Origin: Schaalia canis
GTDB lineage: Bacteria; Actinomycetota; Actinomycetes; Actinomycetales; Actinomycetaceae
Assembly: GCF_003858455.1 (NCBI RefSeq)
Contig: NZ_RQZF01000003.1
Span: forward strand, 62,001-126,000
Length of the DNA stretch: 64,000 nt
Reading direction: 5' to 3'
A program made the position numbers and the translations under genes. Positions 52,781 to 62,335 of the stretch are shown here, one piece after another. The stretch's first letter is position 1; every line of letters starts with the position of its first letter. The notes beneath the pieces were generated by a model. That model worked only from the letters and a program-made list of their open reading frames with translations, was not told the DNA's origin and ran no database searches.

Positions 52781-54310
52781 GTGGCATTGAGTGACGCCCC
52801 CGTTGAGCGTTCTCCACAGGCTTTACGCATTGCGCGCCTGCTGAAGCGCCCGCGACTTCGTCGTACTCTGATTGTCGTCCTCGATACAATCACCATTGCC
52901 GTTTGCCTGGTCTACGCCACGCTTCCTACAGAACCCTCGTTCACACCGGTTGAGAACGGCAACGCCTTCTCCTACCCCTTCGAACTCCTCGCCCAAGCCC
53001 TCAGCTCCAATGCCTTCCTTACCGTTCTTCTTGGCACTGCGCTATGGCTAACGGCCTTGAGCCTTGGGGGAATGTACGCTCGCCCGCATCCCGTAGCGCT
53101 GTCAACCTCACCTGCGAAGGTCATCACCACCGGCATCACTGCAGTCGGCCTCTTCTGCCTTGCACATTGGCTCCTTCCTGATTTCATTCCCGTCTTTCCC
53201 CCCTTGGGAGCGAGTCTGATCATCCCGGCATTGCTCATTGAACGTGAGCTCTGGGCAGGAACCTTCCAGTATTCTCAGCGTTACTTCGAGCGGACCATGC
53301 TCCTTGCTCCTAAGTCAGAATCCGCTCCACTACGCCAGCACATTGCACGCTATTCTCATCACCTTGGACTTGACATCGTCGGCACGATGTCGTGGGATGA
53401 CTGGCTTCCGCGCCCCCTCACTAATCTCACCGCAAGCTTTGATGAGATCACTCAGGCTATGGATGACTGCGCGGCTGATTCGCTGACAGTCTCATCAACC
53501 TCTTTGACTAATCTCACGGACCTTCAGAATCTGCGCTGGCTCCTTGAACAAACCGGCCGCCATCTCAATTTCCTCGCCGAGCCGTCCTCACTGTCAGCCC
53601 AGACGATGATCACACGCTCTGCGCCCGGCCTTGTGCTTCTAGAAACCAATGCCAATACTGACTCACCCCTAGAGTCGGTTTTACGTCGCAGCTTCGACAT
53701 CCTCGCTTCTTCATTGCTGATTGCGCTGCTGCTACCTCTATGGATCGTCCTGATTATCTGGATTCGCGTCTCTGACCGTGGCCCTGCGTTCTTCTTGCAG
53801 ACCCGCGTCGGGAAGTATGGGCGCCCCTTTAAGATGATCAAATTCCGCACGATGGTAACAAACGCTGAAGCCCTCCTCCCACAGCTACAAAAACAGGTCT
53901 CAATCCCTGAGGGAGCCGTAACTGGCGCAGACAGCGACGATCCCGACACCGGCGTCCTTTTCAAGCTCGAAGAGGATCCACGCATCACCCGCATTGGTCG
54001 TTTCCTACGCCGTACCAGCATGGACGAGTTACCGCAGCTCTTCAACGTCTGGCTCGGACACATGAGCCTGGTCGGCCCTCGCCCTCCGCTCTACAGCGAA
54101 GTCGAACGCTACTCTCCCAGGGTGATGCGTAAGTTTACTGTGCGCCCTGGCATAACGGGCCTTTGGCAGGTTTCAGGACGCTCGGATCTATCGTGGAGAG
54201 AATCAGTGCGACTGGACCTGCACTACATTGAGCATCGCTCACTCCGCATGGATCTATGGATCCTCATGCGAACTGTGAAGGTTGTGCTCGGCAGAGACGG
54301 CGCTTACTAG
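52781..54310 (+). CDS. Polyprenyl-phosphate sugar-1-phosphate transferase
   Basis: This polyisoprenyl-phosphate hexose-1-phosphate transferase (WbaP/CpsE type) starts synthesis of a surface polysaccharide repeat on undecaprenyl phosphate. The 509-residue protein has about four N-terminal membrane helices, a central domain of about 170 residues and the C-terminal bacterial sugar transferase domain. The latter shows RRSFDILASSLLIALLLPLW, FKMIKFRTM, DELPQLFNVWLGHMSLVGPRP and PGITGLWQVSGRS. GTG 52781 has AAGGAG at five bases. Its end overlaps the convergent WecG-like gene by four bases. It is the only long plus-strand gene of this locus. Confidence 0.93.
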   Translation: MALSDAPVERSPQALRIARLLKRPRLRRTLIVVLDTITIAVCLVYATLPTEPSFTPVENGNAFSYPFELLAQALSSNAFLTVLLGTALWLTALSLGGMYARPHPVALSTSPAKVITTGITAVGLFCLAHWLLPDFIPVFPPLGASLIIPALLIERELWAGTFQYSQRYFERTMLLAPKSESAPLRQHIARYSHHLGLDIVGTMSWDDWLPRPLTNLTASFDEITQAMDDCAADSLTVSSTSLTNLTDLQNLRWLLEQTGRHLNFLAEPSSLSAQTMITRSAPGLVLLETNANTDSPLESVLRRSFDILASSLLIALLLPLWIVLIIWIRVSDRGPAFFLQTRVGKYGRPFKMIKFRTMVTNAEALLPQLQKQVSIPEGAVTGADSDDPDTGVLFKLEEDPRITRIGRFLRRTSMDELPQLFNVWLGHMSLVGPRPPLYSEVERYSPRVMRKFTVRPGITGLWQVSGRSDLSWRESVRLDLHYIEHRSLRMDLWILMRTVKVVLGRDGAY

Positions 54311-55077
54311 AAACTCTCCCTCGCAGGCTTGTCAGGGCGGATAGCGTAGTCATCCCACACGCCTAGAGACTCAACCTTGGCAATGAGAGAGCGCGACTTA
54401 CGCGTGAATGTGAGTGCGTCAAAGGTGTAACGGCGTAGAACGCGTCGTGGTTCGTGAAGTATTCTCCAAGCCCAGCCAAGGCGGAGTTTATGCACCCAGC
54501 GCGGGAAATAATGCTCAGAGCGCGCAAGCTGGTCGAGCCACCCGCCCGTGGTGCAGACAATGGCATCAGGACATGCTGCGTGAAGCTCTACGGCAACCTC
54601 TTCCTGTAGCCCTGCCCCTAATCCAACGAGGATGAGGTGCGGTTGGAAGTCAACGACAACGCTGGGGTTATTGCGAACCTGACGTAGCTCTTTGTAGCCG
54701 TCAAAGGAGCGAATATCGTGAGGCCCCATGCGCAGACTGGCCTGCTGAGCAACTCCCGGAGCTGCACCTATAGCAACGATTCGAGAACCTTCAGGCAAAA
54801 GGTGATGCAGAACGTGCGGAAGTACAAGGTCAGCGGAGGTGCGATGCACATGATGGCCCGCGCGGTACAACGCAAGCTGAAGGAAGGTCCCGTCAAAACC
54901 TATCCGATCCATTGCGCGTAGCGCTGGCCAGTTGGCATGCATGAGAGACCAATGATTCAGCCACGTTGTGATCCCGCCACCTGCGTTGACGATTTCCTGA
55001 GCGAAATGCCGATGCATTTGCTCATCTTCAGCTAGGCGCTCCGGATCTACTCCCCCGTTCGGAGGAAGAGAGGTCAT
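54307..55077 (-). CDS. Divergent WecG/TagA-like glycosyltransferase
   Basis: The 256-residue protein resembles WecG/TagA/CpsF transferases, which add a second sugar to an undecaprenyl-linked acceptor. The best match is the C-terminal half: PHLILVGLGAGLQEEVAVEL, a VCTTGGWLDQLA segment where the family has VGGAFDFLAG, then FPRWVHKLRLGWAWRILHEPRRVLRRYTFD. The N-terminal acceptor-site motif is weak (RIGFDGTFLQLALYRAGHHVHRTSADL). It has no signal peptide. Its ATG overlaps the stop of the secreted propeller gene (four bases), so the two are coupled. Family assignment is likely; the sugar is unknown. Confidence 0.75.
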   Translation of the reverse strand: MTSLPPNGGVDPERLAEDEQMHRHFAQEIVNAGGGITTWLNHWSLMHANWPALRAMDRIGFDGTFLQLALYRAGHHVHRTSADLVLPHVLHHLLPEGSRIVAIGAAPGVAQQASLRMGPHDIRSFDGYKELRQVRNNPSVVVDFQPHLILVGLGAGLQEEVAVELHAACPDAIVCTTGGWLDQLARSEHYFPRWVHKLRLGWAWRILHEPRRVLRRYTFDALTFTRKSRSLIAKVESLGVWDDYAIRPDKPARESF

Positions 55078-58000
55078 TGGCGAACCTCGACGACAGTTTC
55101 AAATAACATGTCTCCATCATCGGGGATTGCGCGGTGAATCTCAAGCGTTACACGGTTCATTCCCTGCCGAAGCACAGGGTTTTCCTCACCTGGAAGGTAG
55201 ACAGGAACTTCCACGACGAGGGGCTTCCCTTGAGCGTCGGCTGAGGATTTACCTGTGATGGCCGGGGTCATCACGGTAATGTCACCCTCAGGCAGACCGT
55301 GGCGTGCTACCTCAATACCATTGACACGGACAACAACCGCATCGTCAGCCTGAATATTCATGACCAGGCGAGTGTTCTCAGTCAATTCACCCAGGGTAAT
55401 ATCCCGAGCGGCAAGGAGGTGCACAGGCACAGCATGAGCGGCTGGATTAAGCTGCGTAGCGATTGCCTGTGATCCCCAACCAATTGGCGTCTTAGCAGTC
55501 TGCCATTGCGACAGGTCTGCATCAGTCTCCCAGTTGTCGACAGGAGCGGCAGGAGAGAAAAGGTAGCGCCAGGTTGAGCCGGGTTCAATCAGCTTAACGG
55601 GTGATGCCTCGTGATCTACTGCGGCCTCTTGATCCTGTTCCGCATCAAGAGCCTCCTCATCACCGGCAGGCTCCAAGATAGCGGGGCGCGCTGCCAGAGG
55701 TTCACTCATGAGGCGCGCTTGGAAGGTAAGAGTGCGGCTTGAGCGGTAGTTCAGGTGAGTTTCAACCGAAACAACATTCTTTCCTTCCTGGAGAAGTTCA
55801 GGTGTCAGTCGAACTTCCTTAGGATCATTGAGCGCTGCGGTTGCTCCAATGGATCGATTTGCGCGGGTGTTGTGGTCAACACGCCCCTCAGAAAGCCGCT
55901 CACGCGAAACTTCTTGACCGTTGAGGTAGACCACTGCACCGTCATCTGCAACGTAGGTCAAAACCAGTGCTGCAATGGTCGTGGGGTCTTCCACTGTGAA
56001 CTCACGGCGGAAGTAGGTTGTGATGGGGCGTTGCGCGCCCTGACCGGAGTTGAGGGTGGTTCCCAGGCCAGGTGAGCCGTAACCCAGAGGAGCTTTGCCT
56101 TGAACCCAGGTGGAGTCATCGAAGTCGGTGTCACGCCACTTCGCATCGGGAGCCTGGGGAAGGTTGTAGTACTTCCACTCTGCCGCTTCTTCGATGAGGA
56201 CTTCCGGCTTGGGCAACTCTGGTGATTCTTCATTCACCTGAGGTGCGGCATAGACCGCGCTGGAGGCACTGATATTACCGACCTCGTCAATGGCGCGAAC
56301 GAAGTAGCGGTCATCTCCGGCACGTGGCACGACCACGGTGGTGTCTGTGGTGGACGCAATCGGACGGTCATCACGCAGGATCTGATAGCGCGCTGCGCCT
56401 TGCGAGCGTCCCCATTGAAGAGTGACAGTGTCCTTGTCGTAGCTGCTTGCCCGCAACGATTGCGGAGTGCTCGGAGGAGTGGTGTCTCCTGCTGGGTAAC
56501 GCACGAAACCACCGTTCCATTGGTGACGATCCATGGAGGTATGGGAACCGGTGAAGTCGCCGCCAACCCACAGTGCACCGTCATCAGCCACGTAGAGGCT
56601 CCACGCGCCAGCATTCTTGCTAGACAGGCGGAAGGGAACCCATGGAATCTGGGAGCCATCCGTTGCACTCCATGCGCCGACACCCTGAACCTTGTGGGCC
56701 TGCGTCCACGAGGGGCCCAAGCCCGGCCATTCGATGGCGTCCTCGTAGGACCAACCAAAGCAGTGGCATCCGCCGTAGATCACCTGTCCGTCCGTGGCGA
56801 AGGCCTGGAAGTCACCGCCAGAGTGGTGGGTAATCGAGGAAGAGACACGCTGCATTGTCTCGGGTACGTAGCCGTAGATGCTGTGCTGGGAACCTCCGAA
56901 GAAGACCAGTGTGCCTGTATGAGCGACCGCTTGCTGGAAGTCGTTACGCCCGTAGCTTCCTCGGAAAGCGAAGGGGATGATCTCTGCCCCTGCTTTATCT
57001 GAGATTACAGCGGCTTTGTTGACATCGTATCGGTTTGCGGAGCGGGAGAAGAAGCCCGCTGCGTAAACTCGGCCTTCGCTGCTGGAAGCGTCAAGATCCA
57101 TGACGCCGCCGTTGAACTCGGGGTTCCACGAGCGGTCAGGACGGCCGGTAAGGTCTGCTCGACCGGCTGCTCGCGCGTACACGTTCTTCACTCCCCTGCC
57201 ATTGAGGTGGGTGAAGGTACCGCCGAAGTAAATGTGGTCTCCTGAACGAACGATGGAGCGAACGCTCACGACACCTCGACGCAGTCGGTTATCAATCTGC
57301 AGGTCCCAGGTGGAGATCGGGTTACCGGTGCGGCTGTCAAGAAGAACAGTGCCAGAGTGGCGTTGTCCATTAACGGTGGTGAAATCTCCACCAACAAGGA
57401 GATTGCCGTCAGGCATGGCCACAAGGGCCTTCACCTGATCATTGAAGGTGGCACCGAAATCAGAGATCCACTCCCCTGTGGTGGCGTTAAAGGCAGCGAG
57501 TGCGGTACGCGACTGGAATGCGCCGTTACGGCCGGCCTGAACGCCAGTGAAGTTACCACCCACGTACATGGTATTGCCGATTTTCACGAAGGCCTGAACG
57601 GGGGAGTTTCCTTCGCGGGTTTTTCCATTGAGGTTGCCGACCACGCCCCAGCGAGTGGGGGTTGCCATGTCAGAGGCAACGAAGGGACGGACTACAGCAG
57701 GGGTGCCCTCGTCAGGAATACGAGTGAATCCTGAGTCAGTGGAGATAATACGAGGACGAATATAAACCTCAGAGTAAGGCAGAACGCGAGAGTTATTGGC
57801 CCACCAGTAGTTCGACGGTGATGTTGATCCACCGCGCACATGAGGGCCGTAGGCGTAGCCGACCAGGTATGAGCTATTTGATCCCTGGCTCATATCGAGG
57901 CTTCGGTAGGCCGAATCCATACCGAAGCGCTGGACGAAGGTACCCCCGAAATACCACTGTCCACCGTCGAAACGATAGGAGAGATTATCCGCTGAACCGA

Positions 58001-58517
58001 ATGCCCAACGCCAACCAAGCATGTGACCGGGGCGAATATCGACTGAGCGGAAACCGCGGCCAGACGGGTCCGAGGCGCGTAGAACGCGGAAACCTTCGTT
58101 CAGGGAGTTCACCGGCGCCCGGTTAAGCAAACCGTCGATCTTCTCGCCTGGCATCTGGACCGTGTCGAAAGCTCTGGGGCTGCGATCACGGTTGGTGAGT
58201 GCCGATTGGTCGCCCTTGCCCTGAGGATACAGATCCCATCCTTCACGACCGCGCCCAACGAGGGCCCAACCGCCGCCGTCCATTTGTTGGTCACAAAAGA
58301 CCTGCATGGGTTCAGGCATTGAGGGGGTCACGATCCAGTAGGTACCACTGTCGGCGGCCGGGTTCTGTTGCTTAATCTCCCAACAAGAGGCAGCTGCGGT
58401 ATCAGCAGTTTTTCCGTCGCGGGTGCCAATAGCTGTGCCAGCAGGGCTCAACGCTACCAGCCCTGAAAAGGCAAGCGTCACTACCGCTGCAACCCCTGCA
58501 AATGATCGGAGTTTCAC
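55074..58517 (-). CDS. Secreted fibrinogen-like/beta-propeller surface protein
   Basis: A 1147-residue exported protein. A signal peptide (VKLRSFAGVAAVVTLAFSGLVALSPAGTA) is followed by a fibrinogen C-like start (SCWEIKQQNPAADSGTYWIV, then QVFCDQQMDGGGWALVGRG) over about 220 residues. Then come delta-60-like propeller blades repeating a VGGNFTGV/VGGDFTTV/FGGTFTHL pattern (residues about 280-650). A fibronectin III domain (TPQSLRASSYDKDTVTLQW) and two beta-sandwich domains (WKYYNLPQAPDAKWRDTDFDDSTW; WRYLFSPAAPVDNWETDADLSQW) close it. No LPXTG anchor or C-terminal helix is seen. I chose GTG 58517, preceded by GGGGGGA; a TTG at 58538 is possible. It may bind sugars at the cell surface. Confidence 0.88.
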   Translation of the reverse strand: MKLRSFAGVAAVVTLAFSGLVALSPAGTAIGTRDGKTADTAAASCWEIKQQNPAADSGTYWIVTPSMPEPMQVFCDQQMDGGGWALVGRGREGWDLYPQGKGDQSALTNRDRSPRAFDTVQMPGEKIDGLLNRAPVNSLNEGFRVLRASDPSGRGFRSVDIRPGHMLGWRWAFGSADNLSYRFDGGQWYFGGTFVQRFGMDSAYRSLDMSQGSNSSYLVGYAYGPHVRGGSTSPSNYWWANNSRVLPYSEVYIRPRIISTDSGFTRIPDEGTPAVVRPFVASDMATPTRWGVVGNLNGKTREGNSPVQAFVKIGNTMYVGGNFTGVQAGRNGAFQSRTALAAFNATTGEWISDFGATFNDQVKALVAMPDGNLLVGGDFTTVNGQRHSGTVLLDSRTGNPISTWDLQIDNRLRRGVVSVRSIVRSGDHIYFGGTFTHLNGRGVKNVYARAAGRADLTGRPDRSWNPEFNGGVMDLDASSSEGRVYAAGFFSRSANRYDVNKAAVISDKAGAEIIPFAFRGSYGRNDFQQAVAHTGTLVFFGGSQHSIYGYVPETMQRVSSSITHHSGGDFQAFATDGQVIYGGCHCFGWSYEDAIEWPGLGPSWTQAHKVQGVGAWSATDGSQIPWVPFRLSSKNAGAWSLYVADDGALWVGGDFTGSHTSMDRHQWNGGFVRYPAGDTTPPSTPQSLRASSYDKDTVTLQWGRSQGAARYQILRDDRPIASTTDTTVVVPRAGDDRYFVRAIDEVGNISASSAVYAAPQVNEESPELPKPEVLIEEAAEWKYYNLPQAPDAKWRDTDFDDSTWVQGKAPLGYGSPGLGTTLNSGQGAQRPITTYFRREFTVEDPTTIAALVLTYVADDGAVVYLNGQEVSRERLSEGRVDHNTRANRSIGATAALNDPKEVRLTPELLQEGKNVVSVETHLNYRSSRTLTFQARLMSEPLAARPAILEPAGDEEALDAEQDQEAAVDHEASPVKLIEPGSTWRYLFSPAAPVDNWETDADLSQWQTAKTPIGWGSQAIATQLNPAAHAVPVHLLAARDITLGELTENTRLVMNIQADDAVVVRVNGIEVARHGLPEGDITVMTPAITGKSSADAQGKPLVVEVPVYLPGEENPVLRQGMNRVTLEIHRAIPDDGDMLFETVVEVRQ

Positions 58518-58596
58518 CGACGATCCCCCCTTGTTCAATGTATCTCTCAGTGGACGACTCTGTTTTTTATTGTCGCACTTTCGTCATGAATATTCT

Positions 58597-60180
58597 TCAG
58601 TTCGGAGGATTCTTCAACAGAATGAGACCTGATAGACGTAAACGTTCTCTGAACATGACGCAGGCAACGAAAAAGCCGATTATTGAGACGCATATCGCAA
58701 CGAAAAACGCCCCCACCGTGGGCCCATTGATGCTTGCAATAAGGGCCGAGGGAAGACCGACGACGCAGAGATTAAGAAGGAGAGGCCCCAGGGCTGCGGT
58801 CAAGGGAACTGGAACACCCAGAAAGAGGGAGACTTCAATAGCTGCCATCAGAGCATCAAGGACCATGCATGCCGCCCATATGCAGGCAGCAGCCACAATC
58901 CCATACACAGGAACCAATAAGATATTTCCCAGGATATTAACAAAAACGACGACGGCTTTATTCGCTGCAGCCCACCCGCTGCGCCCACTCATGATGAGGA
59001 GCGAGTGAATGTTCCCCGCGAGAAAAGCCGTAATGGCTCCAACACTCAAAAGAACAAGCACAATCGAGCCGTCAACAAAATCAGGCCCTAAAACCCCCAT
59101 AAAAACGGGCGCAAAAAGTGCCATGAGCAGGTATATCGGTGTTGCGAAGAGGACCAACCACATCGTTGCCGTCGTATAGGTGTCAATGAGCTCCTCCCGC
59201 TTACCCGTATGAAGGAGGGCAGAAAAACGCGGTGCCACAACAAGCCGCAATGCCGAGTCCACAATCATGCCGGCTTGGATGAAGCGGCTCGCTCCACCGT
59301 AGACGCCGGCCGCTCCCGACCCTACAAGCGCACCAATAATGACGATATCTACCGATACCAAGGTCTGTTCCAAAGCTGCAGACAGTGTGCGCGGGACAGC
59401 GAAGCCCACAAGAAAACGGCGCTGTTCGCCTACAGGGAAGAAGCCGTAATCCTCACCTGGTAAGGGCTGGCTTTGGCCTTCAATACGTCGAAGTACTGTG
59501 TGGAGAACAAAGAGCGAGAGCGCCACCGTCACTATCAGAGGCAGCGCCCAAGCAGCTGTGACCACCGCCCACGAGGCTCCCGCTAGTGCTGCCAGAGCAA
59601 CAGCCGGAGGGCGCAAAGCCGGCAAAGTGATGTTGTGGATGAGGACGTAGGCTTTCATCCCCCCCAGGGCGCGCATCATTGCCGCTGCAACAAGTGCACC
59701 CGATCCGAGCGGGATGAAAGCTGCGACGGCTTGAATGCTGCGCTGCAATTCCAGATCGCTCCCCTGCCAGATAAGCGGCACAAGGAAATATAACAGTGCG
59801 GCTGCCACGCAGCCGATCGTGACGACCAGTGCTCCCATGAAATGCAGCATCGGACGGATGCGCAAAGGATCATCTGACTTTATTCGTGGTAAGAGATACA
59901 GCGCCGTTGAGTCGAGGCCAAATTTGGCCAGTGCCAGGACGATCCCAAAGACGCCTGTTGCCTGCATGACGACGCCAGCGCCTTCACGGCCCAGCATGCG
60001 CGTCAGCACGATGGTGAGGACAAAACCTAAGATCGCGCTGAGGGCGGCACCTATAAAGCCAAGCGCACCTCCTCGGGCAAGGCCTCGCCTCGCCTGTGTC
60101 GGAGCGGAGGGCCGCCCGTTTTCTCGAACTCTTCCCGTCGCGGGAGTCGTATTGACGTGTGGTGAATCAGGTTGTTGCAT
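58597..60180 (-). CDS. Polysaccharide flippase (Wzx-like, MOP superfamily)
   Basis: The 527-residue protein has about 12-14 hydrophobic helices and the layout of a Wzx-type lipid-linked oligosaccharide flippase: GGALGFIGAALSAILGFVLTIVLTRMLGREGAG at the first helix, and GSGAAGVYGGASRFIQAGMIVDSALRLVVAPRFSALLHTG at the centre. A 35-residue hydrophilic N terminus precedes helix 1. ATG 60180 has GGAGGG upstream, which is also one arm of an inverted repeat (60193-60217). It lies upstream of the secreted propeller gene, probably one operon. Confidence 0.9.
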   Translation of the reverse strand: MQQPDSPHVNTTPATGRVRENGRPSAPTQARRGLARGGALGFIGAALSAILGFVLTIVLTRMLGREGAGVVMQATGVFGIVLALAKFGLDSTALYLLPRIKSDDPLRIRPMLHFMGALVVTIGCVAAALLYFLVPLIWQGSDLELQRSIQAVAAFIPLGSGALVAAAMMRALGGMKAYVLIHNITLPALRPPAVALAALAGASWAVVTAAWALPLIVTVALSLFVLHTVLRRIEGQSQPLPGEDYGFFPVGEQRRFLVGFAVPRTLSAALEQTLVSVDIVIIGALVGSGAAGVYGGASRFIQAGMIVDSALRLVVAPRFSALLHTGKREELIDTYTTATMWLVLFATPIYLLMALFAPVFMGVLGPDFVDGSIVLVLLSVGAITAFLAGNIHSLLIMSGRSGWAAANKAVVVFVNILGNILLVPVYGIVAAACIWAACMVLDALMAAIEVSLFLGVPVPLTAALGPLLLNLCVVGLPSALIASINGPTVGAFFVAICVSIIGFFVACVMFRERLRLSGLILLKNPPN

Positions 60181-60192
60181 TACCGTACTATT

Positions 60193-60217
60193 CCCTCCCC
60201 TGCTCTGTGCGGGAGGG
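60193..60217 (-). promoter_or_regulatory. Hairpin covering the flippase ribosome-binding site
   Basis: CCCTCCC and GGGAGGG form a 7-bp stem with an 11-base loop. On the minus strand one arm includes GGAGGG, the likely ribosome-binding site, so the fold could hide it. Confidence 0.35.
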
Positions 60218-60372
60218 TTACTCCTGCAATATGTCCCTCAACCTGCGATGCGTCGGCAATGTGACGCGTACCGTGTTGTTCTTTGTTGATGTTTTGCTGT
60301 GGAGCGGAGGGTGAGCAAGATATGCTCGACAGTAGAGAACAGGCGATCCCAAAGGTAGAAGAGAGGCCCGCA

Positions 60373-61002
60373 ATGAAGAAGACCCTGACATCACTGAGTA
60401 AAGCTGTAATCTTCATTGCTCTGTGCGCAACTCTGGCTTTCCTTCTGGCCGCTGGCATGGTCCTCTTCCGTTCAGGCGAAAGCACCCAGGCTGAATCCGC
60501 TCCCTCGGGTGCTGATCGCCCAGAATCTGCCGATTCTGCCCAGTCGGCACAATCGGCGGATGGGGCTCCCTTGGCACATGCACAAAAGAACACCGCTTCC
60601 ATTGATGTCACTATTCCAACGGATGCCATTGACCATGCGTTCTCTCGCACTGCAGAGGTCCTTGCTGCGCCCGCCGACACCTTTGATCCAGGTGATTCCC
60701 TGGCTAATACAGCCCTTGAGGATCTGCAAGCAACAGCGGAGGAATGGAATCTCTTGGGATACACCCAGGAGGGCAAGCCCGAGGTCTCTGACGTGCAAGT
60801 TCTTAAGGTGGGAGACACCGGAACCACTATGCAGGTCCTCGCATGTGTTGACTCCAGTAATGTCCGCGTTCTTGACGAGAACGGGAGTGAGGTCTCTGAT
60901 GAGCAGGCCCCGACTCGTTCACGTTTCCTCTTTGATTTGGAGTTCATTGACGGAAAGTGGAAGGTCACACACCAGTCCTTCCCCGAGAACCCCGAATGCT
61001 GA
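60373..61002 (+). CDS. Membrane-anchored exported protein, unknown function
   Basis: A 209-residue protein with one N-terminal membrane helix (AVIFIALCATLAFLLAAGMVLF) and an exported part. After a Ser/Ala/Asp-rich linker comes a small domain with the ending LFDLEFIDGKWKVTHQSFPENPEC, like NTF2/SnoaL-type or Mce-associated proteins of actinobacteria; this is a loose resemblance. I chose ATG 60373, with GAGAGG before it; ATG 60322 would add 17 residues and also has a possible ribosome-binding site. Its last 38 bases overlap the convergent Wzy-like gene. Confidence 0.75.
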   Translation: MKKTLTSLSKAVIFIALCATLAFLLAAGMVLFRSGESTQAESAPSGADRPESADSAQSAQSADGAPLAHAQKNTASIDVTIPTDAIDHAFSRTAEVLAAPADTFDPGDSLANTALEDLQATAEEWNLLGYTQEGKPEVSDVQVLKVGDTGTTMQVLACVDSSNVRVLDENGSEVSDEQAPTRSRFLFDLEFIDGKWKVTHQSFPENPEC

Positions 61003-62335
61003 CCACAGGATCAGGTAAAGCATCACCGCGAGTAAGAACCGCAATTGCGACCATTGTGACAATCAAGCCGGTTGTCATGCCGTAGTACATGGTCTCAACA
61101 ATCGTTGCCAAAACGACTCCGGCATACACCGAGCCTGCTAGATCGGTCCGATTGAGAGCAATAACAAAACTAACAACCAAGAAGCCCATAAACAGGACTG
61201 CTCCGACGTAGCCATGAGAGAACAGGACGGTCCAGAACTGTCCCTGAGTGCCCAAAGACGGTAACCACGGGAAGGGTGAAGGGCGGGGGGCACCAAAACC
61301 AAGTAAGGGCGACTCTGTCAGCTCAGCGAGCGTCATGTAGTACAGGGAAAAACGGTCAACCGTTGATTTTGTCGTCTCAAGACGCTCAAAGAAAGCTGTT
61401 CCTGCCGGAGAAACCACCCACATTGCGCTGGCAACCACGATAAGTCCAGCACCAATGACAACACCTTTCCATCGACCTTCACGCAGGGACTGGAAAGCAA
61501 CCCACAGCGCAACCACCCCCAGTCCCACAAACATGCCTCGGTTCAGGGTGTATACAGCAGGGATGGTCGAGAGGACACACAAAAGCGTGACCGGCCACCG
61601 CCACATTGAGCGCCGATCCCATTCCATCCGCGCATGCAGAAGAGACATAGGCAGCAGGAGGGAAAAAATATTTCCCCAGGTGTTGGCATAAAGAAAAGGT
61701 GCTGACGGGCGAGGCTCACCTTGCACCAGCAGCGTCGGGTCCCACTGTGTTGTGTGGCGAATTGCCATGTCACGAACAAGTTCATTGTTCAGCAGTGAGG
61801 AGGGGACAATGTAGGCCATAGGCGTGTGGATCACCAGATCCGGTTGGGCCATCGCCAGGAAACCCCCTGCAGTGACCGCCAGAAGGAATAGCGTCATTGC
61901 TGCGCTGATTGCCCGTAATGACAGTGAGCGGCGCGCGTTGTAGACGTGAAGTCCAATGACAGTGGCGGCTATCAGAAGTAACAGTCGATAAAGGGCACCC
62001 ACCATACGTCCGGTGGAGTCAATCATGCTCAATGAGACAACGACCCACACAAGAAACAGCGCCCACAGTAAAGCACCCTGGGGGAAAGTAAAACCGCGAG
62101 CGCCCACCCAGTACATTGCCATAATGAGGGCTGCAACAAGCCACACCATGTCCCCTGGCCCCAGCAGCCACCACATGAAGTATCCGGCAAAAGCAACATG
62201 GAAAGGCCATGCGGCCATCAACGTCGCGCGATGTCCGCGTCCGTTGTCATAGGGACCGCCATGGTCGCGGCCTTCTTGTAAAGCGCTCAGGCGCTCCTCA
62301 CGGGCACGTAGAACTCCCCCCGCCTGCTGCGTCAT
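60965..62335 (-). CDS. O-antigen ligase/polymerase-like membrane protein
   Basis: The 456-residue protein has 10-12 hydrophobic helices and a large outer loop, as in Wzy polymerases and WaaL-type ligases (O-antigen_lig family). The loop between residues of about 160 and 260 includes LLVQGEPRPSAPFLYANTWGNIFSLLLPM, and a second region SPLLGFGAPRPSP with VLFSHGYVGAVLF matches the family's usual GxG and H motifs near the end. It probably polymerises or transfers the surface glycan. Its ATG overlaps the end of the glycosyltransferase 2 gene by four bases, so the two are coupled. Confidence 0.87.
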   Translation of the reverse strand: MTQQAGGVLRAREERLSALQEGRDHGGPYDNGRGHRATLMAAWPFHVAFAGYFMWWLLGPGDMVWLVAALIMAMYWVGARGFTFPQGALLWALFLVWVVVSLSMIDSTGRMVGALYRLLLLIAATVIGLHVYNARRSLSLRAISAAMTLFLLAVTAGGFLAMAQPDLVIHTPMAYIVPSSLLNNELVRDMAIRHTTQWDPTLLVQGEPRPSAPFLYANTWGNIFSLLLPMSLLHARMEWDRRSMWRWPVTLLCVLSTIPAVYTLNRGMFVGLGVVALWVAFQSLREGRWKGVVIGAGLIVVASAMWVVSPAGTAFFERLETTKSTVDRFSLYYMTLAELTESPLLGFGAPRPSPFPWLPSLGTQGQFWTVLFSHGYVGAVLFMGFLVVSFVIALNRTDLAGSVYAGVVLATIVETMYYGMTTGLIVTMVAIAVLTRGDALPDPVVSIRGSRGRTGV

